A DNA stretch of 64,000 nucleotides from Floccularia luteovirens. Its lineage: Eukaryota > Basidiomycota > Agaricomycetes > Agaricales > Squamanitaceae. The position numbers and the translations under genes were made by a program. This document shows positions 1 through 12,600 of the stretch, in pieces; position 1 is the stretch's first letter; every line of letters starts with the position of its first letter. Where the stretch lies: the NCBI GenBank assembly GCA_009739215.1, contig VSJF01000006.1:434001-498000 (forward strand), written 5' to 3'. The notes below the pieces were generated by a model that ran no database searches, was not told the origin of the DNA, and saw nothing but the letters and a program-made list of their open reading frames with translations.

Positions 1-1459
1 AAGAGAGACCTTTCAGGAAGGGCCAACGGAACTACTGATCCTTGGGTGAGATTATCATTTTCCTTATCGAATCACAGTTGTTTACCATTCATCTAGTATG
101 GGTGCTTCCTTTATGACATGATGCTCGACTATGCCCTCAATTTCACCTTTCCTTGGAGTACGTAAATAACTTGTATCATATCTTCTATGCTAACTAAACT
201 TGCTTTTCAGATGAGTCCCTCTCATTCGATGTACGTGCAACAAACATTTATAATGTCATGGCTCATGCTCATTTATCAATGCCGAAATTCTTAGCCTTAT
301 GACGTTCAGGATGCCCTTAACCCACCTGACAACCAAGATGCGACTATTTTCCTGAATGGTCAGTCAATCCATCCATCGATGTTCCAAAGATCTTACTTAT
401 ATTGTTCCTGGTGTAGATAATAGAACAAGAGCTGCACTACATGCACCAACAAGTAAGGACTGGGTAACAAGCATCGACACCACTTTTATCGATCGTAATA
501 CCAAACGTCAGTTTGACATTGATTAATTTCCATCAATTCAACCCACTAATCAACGTTTTTATTATAGAACCTCTTATAGATGATCCCAGCCCAGAGTACG
601 TTATTAATGCAGAACCTTATCAATTCTATGGCAGTTAACCATTCTCGGTATCAGACCTATGATTTTCTTGTCAGAATTGGCTACAAATTTTACCAATCAT
701 GGTGTAGGGGTTGTCATCTACTCTGGGAACGATGATACATTAATTCCCCACTTTGGTTCTGAAAGTGAGTTATTTATATGCCATACTAAAATGCATCTCA
801 TCTAAACCATATCAGTTGCTATTCAGGTGAATACATAAGACTAATTAATATGATGTTCCAGTGAATAACATATCCATACAGAACACCACATTCGGAGGAA
901 TTCAAGGATTCACCCGTAGACCTTCGACACCTTGGCAGAATGATGTAGGGAAATTTGCGGGCATTGTCCATCAAGAGCGAAACTGGACCTATGTGCTGTT
1001 CTCTGGTGCTGGACACTTGGTTCCCCAGAAACAACCCGATTCGGTATGAACATATTTTCATAATTTGGATTTACCCATTCTAATTTCCGTTGGGGACATT
1101 CGTAGGCATTCGCTTTTGTCCGAGAGTTCATCCTCGGTAGTAACACAACAGGATTGGTAACGAACTCCTCAGGAGTCATCACAGTAGTGGGGGGCGAAAA
1201 CTCAACACTAGCTCAATCAATCCTTCCTGGGGCCGATGAAATTTTCTACGGCTCTTCACCCGTCACTTCTACATATGCATTCCCATCTGCAACACGTGCG
1301 GCATGGAAGGCATTCGCTGCAACTGCGCAACCATCTGTCATCATTCCATCTACAAGTCCGACTTCAGAAGCAAGCGCAAACTCAGTACTAACTTTCAAAC
1401 GATACGACACGCCCCTTCTCATGTTCGCTATAGCTAGCTTGGTTTGGCTTCTGTGCTAA
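1..1459 (+). CDS. Serine carboxypeptidase (peptidase family S10), 3' part
   Basis: C-terminal part of a secreted or vacuolar serine carboxypeptidase that removes C-terminal residues from peptides; the 5' part with the catalytic serine lies outside the window. The reading is split over several short exons. The first reads KRDLSGRANGTTDPW up to a GTGAG donor. Near 700-740 is VVIYSGNDDTLIPHFGSE, whose Asp fits the S10 catalytic Asp, and near 1005-1025 is FSGAGHLVPQKQP with the catalytic His. NxT/S sequons are frequent. After the catalytic core comes a Ser/Thr-rich tail that ends in a hydrophobic stretch (LLMFAIASLVWLLC) directly before the stop, as in Kex1-like or GPI-attached members. Family is clear; the exact subtype and anchoring are inference. 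Confidence 0.85.
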
Positions 1460-1637
1460 TACAATAGCCTATGTCATGACTTATAATTATTGAGGGATTA
1501 TTTATTAGTTGAATCCAAAGTTGATCTTGGATGTACACATTTTGTATTAGGTCTGGTTTCTGGTGTAGACACATACCCATATATCGCAAATATAAAGAAA
1601 ACATATTTTTCATAACAATTTCTGAATTTTGAATGAT

Positions 1638-1643
1638 AAAAAA
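1638..1643 (-). terminator. Pol III terminator of tRNA-Pro copy 1
   Basis: A run of six T on the minus strand lies 14 bases past the 3' end of the tRNA, the usual signal for RNA polymerase III release. Confidence 0.6.
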
Positions 1644-1657
1644 TATCCACATAAATG

Positions 1658-1749
1658 GGGCCTGACCGGGAATTGAACCCGGGACCTCCTCGAAATGCTC
1701 AGAAACTCTGAAGCCCTAACAAGGAATCATACTACTAGACCATCAGGCC
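1658..1749 (-). tRNA. tRNA-Pro (anticodon AGG) with a 20-nt intron
   Basis: The minus strand folds as a tRNA: acceptor GGCCTGA pairs with TCAGGCC, the D arm holds GGTCTAGTAGTATGATT, and the T arm is CCGGG-TTCAATT-CCCGG. The anticodon stem CCTTG/CGAGG flanks the loop TTAGGG, giving anticodon AGG (proline). A 20-nt intron (cttcagagtttctgagcatt) sits one base 3' of the anticodon, the canonical eukaryotic position. Removing it leaves 72 nt plus CCA. The mature sequence is identical to the copy at 49047-49128; only the intron differs. Confidence 0.95.
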
Positions 1750-1875
1750 ATTAATTTTAGATTCCGAAAATGATAACAATAACCTTAAAAATCTAAGAAT
1801 GACGCGTCGGACTCTAGCTTACGCGTTCTTCACTTTCTTGAATTTCCAAGATCACACTTTCCTTGCGCACACACA

Positions 1876-3510
1876 ATGGATGCTTCAACCTCCTCTGGTG
1901 CTATGGACCAACGAAGAAAAGATGCACTCAAGAACTATCGTGAAGTGTGCCTCTTTGACTGTAATTCATAAAGTATTGTTAATGTAACCCCTTCAGAAAA
2001 TGCGCATTCACGAAGCAAGTAGTGAAAGTTTGAAAAAACGTATGTCACTATTGCCCACTTAACTATTTGTTGAATGCTAACTGTAGTTTGAACCGTGAAC
2101 AGTTCGCTTTTCGTTAAAAGACCTTGAGAAGAGCTATGATAAAACCGAAGAGGATATCAAAGCTGTTCAATCTGTGGGTCAGATCATTGGAGAGGTAATG
2201 AAGCAATTAGACGATGAGCGCTGTATGTATAGTGGTTACAACCATCCTTTAGCTCATACTCAAATTGGGAATTAGTTATTGTGAAAGCATCATCAGGTCC
2301 CCGCTATGTTGTATCCTACCGTCCAGCACTTCCTGTCGTTAAACTAAAAGCTGGGACCCGTGTTTCCCTTGACATGACAACCTTGACTATCATGCGTATT
2401 CTTCCACGAGAGGTTGATCCACTGGTCTACAAAATGAGTCTCGAGGACCCTGGCGGTGCTTCATTCGCAGGTATCGGAGGGCTGGGAGAGCAAGTCCGGG
2501 AGCTCAGAGAGGTAAGCCGAATTCTTGGTCATTTCCTCAAGATTACTTATAAAATCTCTCTAGATTATCGAATTACCTCTCTTAAACCCCGAGCTTTTCC
2601 TTCGGGTGGGAATAAAACCACCCAAGGGAGTACTCCTTTACGGTCCCCCTGGTACAGGGAAGACCCTACTAGCGCGTGCGGTGGCTGCAACATTACAAAC
2701 AAATTTCTTGAAAGTCGTATCCTCCGCCATTGTTGACAAGTACATCGGTGAAAGCGCGCGTGTTGTGCGAGAGATGTTTGGGTATGCACGAGACCACGAA
2801 CCTTGCGTAATATTCATGGACGAAATCGATGCCATTGGTGGTCGCCGGTTCTCGGAAGGTACAAGTGCAGATCGTGAAATCCAGCGTACGCTTATGGAGG
2901 TGAAGCTGATTTCTGTTGAGCAATCTCATCATATACTGATGTATGCACGATTAGCTACTGAACCAAATGGATGGTTTCGATTCTCTCGGACGGACGAAAC
3001 TCATTATGGCTACAAACAGACCAGATACTTTAGATCCCGCTCTTCTCCGTCCTGGTCGACTGGATCGCAAGATTGAAGTTCCCTTACCGAATGAACAAGC
3101 TCGGTTAGAGATCTTGAAAATCCACGCAGCACCTGTCAATAAAGGCAGTGATATTGATTACGAGGCTATCGTAAAAGTAAGCAATTTATTTTGAACATTC
3201 TCATCTATGCCTGGACTCGATGCTTATACAAAGTACCATAGCTATCGGACAGTTTCAATGGAGCTGATCTTCGGAATGTCATTACAGAAGCGGGGATGTT
3301 CGCCATCAGAGATGACAGGTTCGTTGCTAATATCGGATTCTTGCATTTGGAATATCAAACATCTCCACAGGGAATATATAACACAGGAAGATCTAACCAA
3401 AGCTGCTCGCAAAGTTGGTGAAGCAAAGAAACACGAAAGTAAGAGCAACTTGCTAATCCCTTCTTTCACATCTGACATTTTCTATAGCCAAGATGGAATA
3501 TACCACGTAG
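1876..3510 (+). CDS. RPT4: 26S proteasome regulatory ATPase subunit Rpt4 (PSMC6)
   Basis: AAA+ ATPase of the 19S base that unfolds ubiquitinated substrates and opens the 20S gate. Starts at the ATG of [19 protein letters not shown] and runs through several introns. An N-terminal coiled coil ([20 protein letters not shown]) precedes the OB region ([20 protein letters not shown]). The AAA module has Walker [17 protein letters not shown], Walker [19 protein letters not shown], and sensor/arginine-finger region [20 protein letters not shown]. The LLNQMDGF segment needs an intron to be removed between about 2900 and 2950, ending in the TAG just before CTACTGAACC. The C-terminal AAA lid ([23 protein letters not shown]) ends in MEYTT and a stop. 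The subunit choice (Rpt4 rather than Rpt1/2/3/5/6) rests on the overall sequence. Converges on SEC1, 163 bases away. Confidence 0.95.
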
Positions 3511-3673
3511 AATCACAGTCGTTCTACCACCATATCCTATCCTGTCCTTTCTTTTTTTTTTGGCACAATCATCTTTTGTATAATAACAATCCCATCCATC
3601 ATCGTCATTAATGGTATAAAGAAACATATTACAATGTGGTTGGACTAAATAAAAAAAGCTACAATGGATGTGA

Positions 3674-6600
3674 TCAGAAGCGGAATAGACCCTTCCTTTT
3701 CTTCTCCTCTTTCATGGATGGCGTTACCGAACTTAGTGAGCTCGTAAATGAATTTGTGGGAGATGGTTGTGGAGCTTTCCTATCCTGGGGTACAGTAAGT
3801 TTTGTTGTAGGCTTTTGCTGTTGTCTTGGTGGGGGATCATTCGTGAAGTATTTCTGATCATAGAATTCTTGATACGATCTTTGACCTTTTGGTTCTTGAA
3901 GACCATTGGGGAGAACCCTTGAACCGACACCTCCCAACTCGAGGACTTTCAAATCATCGATAAATTCTCGCGGTGTATAAACATGGGACGAGCCTGTCAT
4001 AATAATCAGAGACGCCCAGATCTCAACAAAAACAGTGAACCTCACCAATATAAATATCTTTATTTAAGGAGTTCGACAACTGGTATGCTTCCCGTTTTTC
4101 CGAGTATGTCATACCTCCAGCAATAAAAACGAGTAGGCGTTGTCTAATTTCATTACTGCCTGCACCTGGTTTTGGGGCTCGATGCCAAGCTGGTTTTTGA
4201 CTACGCAAGGAAGTTGTCTGGGGAGGTGGAGATCGCAGGCTTGCGGGAAGAGGAGCGGCTGATGGTGTATCTTTTACATATGGGAATATTATGCTATCTA
4301 GCTTGTCTGCAATCTGGTCCTGTGGAAATGTACGACATTTCGTGACTATATGTTTGACGGGATCCCAAGAGTACTAACCTCTATAATGGTCCTAATCAAA
4401 GGTTTGAAACGTGACAGTTCGTATTCTTCTTCATTCTTTGTTTTTGATTTGATTTTCTTTTTAGTGTCCCGATCGGTTGGACCCTAAGAACGGAAGTCAA
4501 CATGACATCTTTCCAAGAAGAAAATTTCTGACTCTTGAGATCCGGACTCCCATATGTACAAGAGCATTAACAGCATCTTGTTCAGCAAGAGTCAATCGTG
4601 CATGTTGATAGAGTCTCCTTCGATCCTCGTCTGGTACACCATCCCGGTATTGTATGTACAGGGCAATCACACGGACTTTGTTAGCATTACTGGGTTGAAA
4701 ATCATGAGCATCAGCCCCATGAGGGAAAAGTGTTAACTAACATTATATCGCGACCGTCAAGAATTGGTACCATCTCTTCAACGAGACCTTTGGGTGTTTT
4801 ACCCTCAGCTGTCAACCCAGTCGCGCAACACTGTAAGGGGGCATTAGCCGAAAATGCAGAACAATAAATAGAAGTTGCGTACCTGTTCTACGTTAGCTAC
4901 TAAAGGTAGCTTATCAGTTTCAAATCTAGCCATGCATTCTTGGGCCATGTTCAGATGTAAGGAGAACTAAAATGAGTCAATCAGTTGAGCATCAGTAGAT
5001 TGCGTAGCAAGAGACGATGTACCTTTTCTCTCTGTTCTTGGTATTGGGGAAGACTTGCAAGCATTTCTTTCATATCATTCAAGCTTGCTGCTCCTTCTCT
5101 TGACGTTAATTTGATGTCAGCGGTACGGAATGGAGGAAATCGCCAGGAATGAGACAAACCCTTTGAAAACCGCATTTTCTTGCAAAAATTTATTGAAATC
5201 AGCCATTAGTTTCTCAATAGCCTCGCGCATATGCATGTGTCGAACTTCGGTCCACACTGTATCAGCATCTGACAATACCGCAGTCTTGTCCTCGTATACC
5301 CCCACTGCTGACTGGAATTTGTACCTAGAAACCAGTAAAACATGACTATCCGATACATTACAACAGATAAACAACATACGTGTATCGTGTCCCATTCTCG
5401 ATTGGAAGTAAATCATTGGCCATGGCCTGATATGTAAAATCATGGACAAGAGGCGCGATCATATCCATCGACCTATCCGTGATCAGCAATGTTGAACGAG
5501 GACGACTCGGGTCAGGCTTCTATTATACTAAAATGTCAATACAGACCGCTGTACGGAAAAAGGTAACTAACGTACTGCGAAATCTGGGTTTGCTTTTTTA
5601 TGTTCCTCAAGGTTATTTTGCACCTTGAATGCTAACAATTTGGTCACAAAATCTGTCTCAACAGCTTCATATGCTCGAGCGTCTGCGCCGCGCGCGAGGT
5701 TAGTTCGCCATCGACTATTTATTTCTGGAGGTGGTGGTGGCCTCGTCGAAACGTGTGGTTTGAGAGGACCTAATGGAGGGTGACCTGGCGGCATATAATA
5801 ACGAATATACGGAAATTCGTTCAATGTTATACAAACATTCGAAATCTTTGTTAACGCATCTTTCAATATCACACTACCAAACAGATAAATATAGACATAC
5901 CAATTTACTCGAGAATTTCAGTTCCTCCTCTAATCGCTCACGTGCCGACCTGAAAGATACATCGTTGCGTGGTGGACTGTACATACTAAAGAATTGAGCG
6001 GGTTCTTGCAGCGAAAATGTCTGCGCTTCAGTAGCTGAATATATGCCAACGGGAGTAAACAAGTCAGTGACCAAAGTTGGGGAACACGACCTCCAGCAGA
6101 ATTACACACCCCAGAAGTTCAGGAACAATTCCTTCAAACCCTTCAAATATGGTTCAGCAGAAGAGGACGTAAGTCGTTGAAACAATTCCTCAGAAAGTCC
6201 TGCATTTTGGGAATTTCATCTGAGATGGGATGGAGGCCGATATCAACAAAACTACCTTCAATGAAGAACAAATGCGCAGCAGCATATTGTTGGTTAGCGA
6301 CAGAGAAATCTCTGATAATGCGATCAACGTTCTGCGTAGTTGGCATGAGCAGATAAACTGCTTCAAAACCGGGCTGGGGTTCTCGGTGAGTGGTGATAGA
6401 TTCAATCACTACAGGAATATTTCGGGAGATGGGAAAACATGGTTTCTATGAGACATGTACTTTCCTTCAGTAACATAGTGAGGATGGGTGCACGTACATG
6501 TAACATTCTCTTCCAATATATCAAACTGTTTAAGCACAGATCCCAGTAGCCTCTGTGAGTGTTCATCAACGACAAGTATCTTCCATTTCTTAGGTGGGTT

Positions 6601-6722
6601 GACTGAACGGATAGCTTCGAGGAACTCTATTAGGAAGAGGTATAAGGTTAGAAAGCCAATTGCAGAGTGGGGCTTCGATGCAGGGACATACTATTGCGCA
6701 CAGTGGTAATTAAAGAAGCCAT
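3674..6722 (-). CDS. SEC1: Sec1/Munc18 protein for exocytosis
   Basis: SM-family protein that binds syntaxin and SNARE complexes and promotes vesicle fusion at the plasma membrane. Starts with [11 protein letters not shown], then after an intron [22 protein letters not shown], the SM N-terminal domain. Next come [40 protein letters not shown], and the conserved [20 protein letters not shown] around 5400-5480. The C-terminal part has [21 protein letters not shown] and [14 protein letters not shown]. The extreme C-terminus is lysine-rich and ends [12 protein letters not shown], as in fungal Sec1. A proline-rich linker ([14 protein letters not shown]) falls near 5720. The exocytic member (rather than Sly1, Vps33 or Vps45) is chosen on the linker and C-terminus. 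About a dozen introns; internal junctions are approximate. Confidence 0.93.
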
Positions 6723-7017
6723 GGACAGCTAAAGGTGGTGTCAGCCGATAACGGAGCACTGTGCCAATAAGTAGGAACGATGTTAACCAGGCCGGGAAGG
6801 GTTGATGGCCCCAAGTGAGGACAAGAAGGACGGCTATCTCCGACAACGATTGATATTAACTATCAGACATTCATTGTTAACTTTATTTTATTTCCTTGAG
6901 AATAACCATTAAGAAATCTTTTATATATCAACTACCAGTAGATTGTCTGTGGTGTCCCCATGTCTAACTGCCATCAAGCTTAACGAGGAAGAAGTACAAA
7001 ATTACGTGACCATCCAT

Positions 7018-9166
7018 TTAAAGCAATGTACTGAAACCCGCCACGACAACGAACACGAGACTGAAGATAGAAATTGTGTTGGCAATGCCCGAATTTACAC
7101 TGCCTTGGCCAGGTTTTGTATCCACACTGCCATCACCATCTGTATCGATGCCTGCAGCGGTGTGATTAGGGAATGGGAAAGTAGTGTTCGTGGTAGATTC
7201 AAGATAAAGGTTAGATTGAGGGAATCCGTTGCACCGGCCAATGGACTCGAGCTGTACCCATCAAATTAGTAAGTTATCATTCATTTAGCAAAATTCGCAT
7301 GCTCACGCGTAATGACGGTTGGAAGTTCTGCGCCGCATCTAAGGTATATCCGACAGCCAAGTCGACAGTAATTTGGAAAAGGTCGTGTTGGAGAACGATA
7401 AAACTGTATTGGAAATCAACAACAGAATTCAGACCAAAGCTGTAAAGACGAACCCAGTATCCAACTTGGTTGAGTTCATAAGGATATTCTGGAATGTTTG
7501 GAAAGATTGCGTTCCGTTGACCTGACCTCCAGCAACTCTCCAGTCTAAAGTATATTTAATAAGGTGGCAGCAAAAAAAAAATGAATCAATATAGTACAGA
7601 CCATTCGTATCAAACTGGGAGTTGTCGGCAGTACGTGTCCATAGGATAGGTACCATGCCCATGGCGAGTGAGATAGCGCGAACACGGTCATCTTGAGAAC
7701 ATCAGCATACAAGAAGTCATTAATGGTATAATTTAACGTACCAATATCACCAAATGGCGGGCGCATAGTTGTAGGAGTGACACCTAGGACGGTCTTGATG
7801 GCCTTGCGAGTCCAGCCCAGCTCAGCCACAATTTGTTCATTAGTAAGAGACGTCAGGGGCTGTTGAACAAGATGTTAAAAGAAAAAATGATGCCATGAGT
7901 AATGAAATATTAACCCTGTGTGACCAAGTGTGAACGCTGATTTCATGGCCGGCCATGTACTCTTCAATTAGGACGGCTGGTCGTTCGATAACTCGTGATC
8001 CAACAACGAAGAACGTTGATGTTATGTCTTTTTCCTTGAGATAGTTGAGAATAATCCTAAGCAGGTCAATTTAGCGAAAAGAATCATGGTTCGGATAATT
8101 CTTCACTAACTGGGCTGTGCAAAAAAGTCAGACAACAGATCAACAGATAAAATAAACAAGCCACATACTATAAGGGGATGGTCCGTCATCAAAGCTAAAC
8201 AGAATTAGTTGATGAGTTACGGATTTGATCCATACAAGACGGAATGTACAAACCTCACACCCCACGTCAGCTTGTCTGGACAGGCAGTGATATCTAACCA
8301 AAGAATGTGAGCAACAGATTTCTGGCGCGTACAGGCATGTATAAGTACCTGTAACCCTTGTATGACCTCCGCAAGTCCACCAGCCGCGATTTGCGGAATC
8401 GGCCGCCGCGGCAGGGTCACCAACACATGAACCATCTGCAGTAGGTTGGAACGTTGGGATATCAAATCCATCAAGCTCTTTCATCCATGCAGCAACTTCT
8501 GGGGAATCTAGACGTGTTGATAATTATTAGAGGTTCAGGCCTGTAAAAACAAAATACATACTCGTGTCAGGGACTTTGTCCTGAGCAGGCCATTGTCCCA
8601 CACTGAAAACAACTGAGAGAAAAGTGTCAATACGAAGTCAACGTCTTCAAAAGGTAGTTTAACAGACATGGAGTTGGCAACGGGGGAGCCCCAGAAACGG
8701 GTGGGGTAGCTCCTTGTGCATAAGTATCACTGACTGGCAAAGGGGATTGCGTTGGCATCAAGTAAGTGATATTGGCAAGAGCTGGAATCGTTGTTCCGGT
8801 GTCCAAAGCAGGAATGGTATTGGTGGTCGTATTTGTTGGAATGCCAGTTGTCACTGCGGTTCCATTAACTGAACCAGTAGGTGAGATCGACCCGGAAGTT
8901 GGAGTTGGTCCAGTCTGGGTACCACTTCGCGACGAAGGAGTCTGCTGTCCGGGGCCAGGTGTAGGTTGATTCGGAGAAGCCGGATTGGATGAAGCAGCTG
9001 GAGGAGGTGCGTTAGGTGCGGGGGCTGGAGAGGGAGAAGGGGAATTCGAAGGGGGAGGCGGCGGAGCCTGTCTCTTGTTGAAGACAGAATGCTGCCTCTG
9101 ATTGAGGTTGTGAGCATTTGCAACGATTGCAAGAGAGTAAAGGATCGTCCAAGCGGCGAGCTTCAT
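7018..9166 (-). CDS. Chitin deacetylase, GPI-anchored type (carbohydrate esterase 4)
   Basis: Removes N-acetyl groups from cell-wall chitin to give chitosan. The N-terminus MKLAAWTILYSLAIVANA is a signal peptide; an ATG 25 codons upstream in frame is less likely because it would bury it. A Pro/Ser/Thr linker (QAPPPPPSNSPSPSPAPAP) follows. The NodB domain carries motif 1 LFSFDDGPSPYS with the metal-binding Asp pair, motif 2 HTWSH (His-x3-His), and motif 3 TMRPPFGDI. STFFVVGSRVIERP and LTSLTNEQIVAELGWTRKAI lie between. The last exon ends in a hydrophobic tail (TISIFSLVFVVVAGFSTLL) after a short Gly/Ser stretch, fitting GPI attachment. Many short introns. Family confident; substrate is from family knowledge. 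Confidence 0.92.
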
Positions 9167-9290
9167 TGTAGAGTAAAGAAAAGAGGGTGAGTTGCGCTGG
9201 AGCGCGTTGGCAAGTCTTAGAAGAAAGAAGAAAAGGGACAAAGAAAACTGAACCCTTTTACCGCCAAGAGTATCGGTCTCATACCATCCA

Positions 9291-9298
9291 TCACGTGA
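9291..9298. promoter_or_regulatory. TCACGTGA palindromic E-box upstream of the chitin deacetylase
   Basis: A perfect TCACGTGA palindrome lies 125 bases upstream of the chitin deacetylase ATG. The core CACGTG is the binding site of fungal bHLH factors such as Cbf1. The same core recurs near several other gene starts in this window. Confidence 0.35.
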
Positions 9299-9609
9299 TA
9301 TAACAATCTGCTAAATGGTCACCCACGTAACCACTGCCAAGAACTTTGTCATTAACTCATCACTTGAATGTTCATCATATAAGAATCCGCATCGTAACTC
9401 TTTTGGAATGGGAAAAAATGTATACCAGTAGGTTAATAGGCTACGATAATATTCAAAACAGAATAGACTCCAAATGCAAAAAAAAACAACAACAAAAAAG
9501 AATTCTGAAGGGGAAGATTACGAAGAATGATGATCATACAAGCAGCAAGCTGTCATACACGGCGACTACACGCCGAAAAAAAAAGGTAAGCGTGGGAACT
9601 ATCAATGTA

Positions 9610-12600
9610 TCATCGAGGTTCCTTGTCTGCCTTTTGGGCTTGGATCTGATGCCGGCCAGACATACGCAGTGAAATGACCTTGTCATCAGAGACCATCAAT
9701 ATTTCATCTCTTCCCACACCCTGTGGTAAGCGATTATACTGTGCGGTTGGATACTGATATGGCGGTGGTCCGTGACTGAATGGCGAACGCCCATGCGGAC
9801 CAATTTGTCCTCCCATGCTGTGTGCATTCGCTCCATATGGGTCACCATATCCCGTGGGGAATTGGTGTTGTTGTTGCACTGACGGATAGTTTGTTACCGA
9901 TGGTGGGGTGTCCGCAAACAACAATCGCAGGTTCATCCCTTGTATGACTTGGCTCATCAAGCCGGTCTCGATATGCCGAATCTCCACAAATGATGGTTCA
10001 AATGCCAAAACGTACGGCTCATGCAGGGCTGTCGGTCCATTAATTAGTATTTTATGACCTAACTTGCCTTTTTAGTACACTCACCGAAGCCAGTCGGCAT
10101 CCCTTCCCAAAATACAATAAAATCTTTTCGCGACCGACGCCCATTTCTGTTGACGTAGAACGCGAACTCTGTAAATTAGGTGTTAGCGTGAGAAGAATTC
10201 AAATCTAAAAAACCAAGTATAAATTACCATCATAACAAAGTAGGAATTCATTATGAATTCGATAGATAGCCATTGGACGGAGGTTCTCCCGCCTCCGAAC
10301 AAACTCCAATGATTCGTCATTAGGGTCCAACAACCCTTGAGTTTCCAGAGTCTCAAGGTCCACAATTTCGAAACCCCGTGAACAGCCAACACACATCTTC
10401 GTTTTCAGGTAATGAATCGATGTGGATTCCACAGGAATATAGAACTCCTACAGCTATACATCAGCAAGATTGAACCATTAAATTCAAAAAGAAGTGAACA
10501 CATACTTTATACATCTTCAGGGTATCATTTCCACCTTGCAGGAGTTTTCGGAATGTTGGTTTCGCTCTTCCACGAATATTCTGGTCTATAGGTTCTAATG
10601 TCTTAAATGTGCTAGAAAGTTGACTAGATTTCACAATGCAGACGAGGACTCTCCCTAAGCAAAATCCGGCTTTGAAAAATGACGTATGCGAAGATATTCG
10701 TTTTGCTCGTTTTAATCCAGACATAGGATCTGACGGATCTAATGCTTCTAGAGGGAAGGTTATCACTTGTCGTTCTAGTTAATAAACAAATAAAGAGAAT
10801 TCAAATCAACAAATTAACAAATTTGTTTAGCAACAAAAACAAACCAGAAAGAACAATTAGAAGTTCATATTCTTCGAGAACGTCTACTTGTAAAACTTCC
10901 AATAACGCTAAAACCTTCACAGGTTCCGCTTTTGGATTTTTGAGATCCGAGATGTACACTCCATCATCAGTACCATACACAACGCGTCTGCCGCCACCTG
11001 CGCATTTCTCAATGAAGTAATGTACTAAGAGAATTAAACGTTAATCACTCACTGTACGGAGCTGCACAGTTAACCTTGTTCGGCCCGAAAAAGAATCCTT
11101 CATTCAGTGTCACGGTATCGAAAACATTGCTTCTCTCTCTCATGAGCTGTTGCTGCTTGGCGATCGCTTCCAGCCACTTGCGTTGACTCAACGCGTTACT
11201 GGCCCACAGAATCAAGTTGTAATACTTCCGTCCCAAGTGCATGAAATTAATCCAATGCTGCCCCTTGCTATCCGGTTTAACAGTGACAACTACATTCGAA
11301 ACGACTCGATCCTTGCTGAATGATGCCTTCTTCGTCAGAGCTTGAGGCTTTCGTTGGGAACGCACCGTGCCTGTCGTGTCTTCTGATGCCGTGATCATAA
11401 GTAGCTCTAATGGAATCGGCTGCCGAGAAGGTCATTATAGAATGCTTTTAAACTGATAATTATCTCTGAAACCTACTCGGCGGTACACTTTATAGTGCTC
11501 GTGTTGCTTGGCTTTCACAAGTTTGGTGAAAAGCAGAGCATGATCGAAAAGATATGTCTGAATCTCCCCGTCTCGTTTCTGCAAGAGACCTTTGTAGACC
11601 ATCTCACGGCCCTCTTCATGTAACCGTAGATTCTGTAAGTAGATTATTATCAATAACGGCACAGTTCAAAGCATCCAAAAAAGTCATACCACTTCCTCTC
11701 CAGGCTTAAATACAAGCTGTTGATCCAATTGAATCAAATTAAACCGATTCTCTGTCTTTCCCGACTCGGTATTGACTTCTGCCAGGAATTCTCGAATCAT
11801 GGACACGACTTTTGGTAGTATTGTCTTATCAGGGCTGTCGAGAGGTGTGTGTTTTAAAACAGCTTCCAAGAGTAAGGGGTACCGAGCTAAACGAGTCGTT
11901 GGTTTTGTCAGGTACGCATTGAGTTCTAGTTTTCGTGATTCTGGAAGTCTTTCCGTGGTCTGGATATTCGAATAGGCAATGAACTACATGAAAAAGCTAT
12001 GCAGAATGGAAATACACACCTCGACAAACTGTGCAAAAGCTGGATTTGAGTTCTTCTCCTTCTCAAACTCATACTTTCCGTAGAGCTGATGTGCACCATA
12101 TGTTACGAATGGACGAAAGAGAGGAACCACATCAAGAAAGACGTCTCCTATTCTGTCAACAACAGCATAGGATTTTTGACGCTTATTGAGAGCGTCACGT
12201 AGTCGAGTGCCTACGGCAATAATGTCATGAATATTCCAAAACACTTGCGTTAAGAAGTCGCTTCGTCGTTCGAATGGTATGACATCATCTTCTTTGAGGC
12301 GATTATACCAACACTAGAATAAACGTACGTTAGAAACTCCAAGGCACGAATGGAATGGCATCTAACATCTCGCAAATATTCCATATCGCGTACGAAATCT
12401 CTCTCTGTATAAATAACTTCATTGATAGCTTCTTGTCGCTTCTTCTCAGCATCTGAGACATTGTTGACAATCTCTTGGGGCACGGAGTGTATCCACAACG
12501 ACCCGTCGTCCTAAGAACGTTCATTAACCATATGACATCAAAAACCACAAATGATCTCACAACAGCAACATCTCCTAGACTCTCGCGACTAATTTGTTTT

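Noticed and set aside
6943..7269. A 108-residue plus-strand open frame
   Set aside because: It is antisense to the GPI tail and last exons of the chitin deacetylase.
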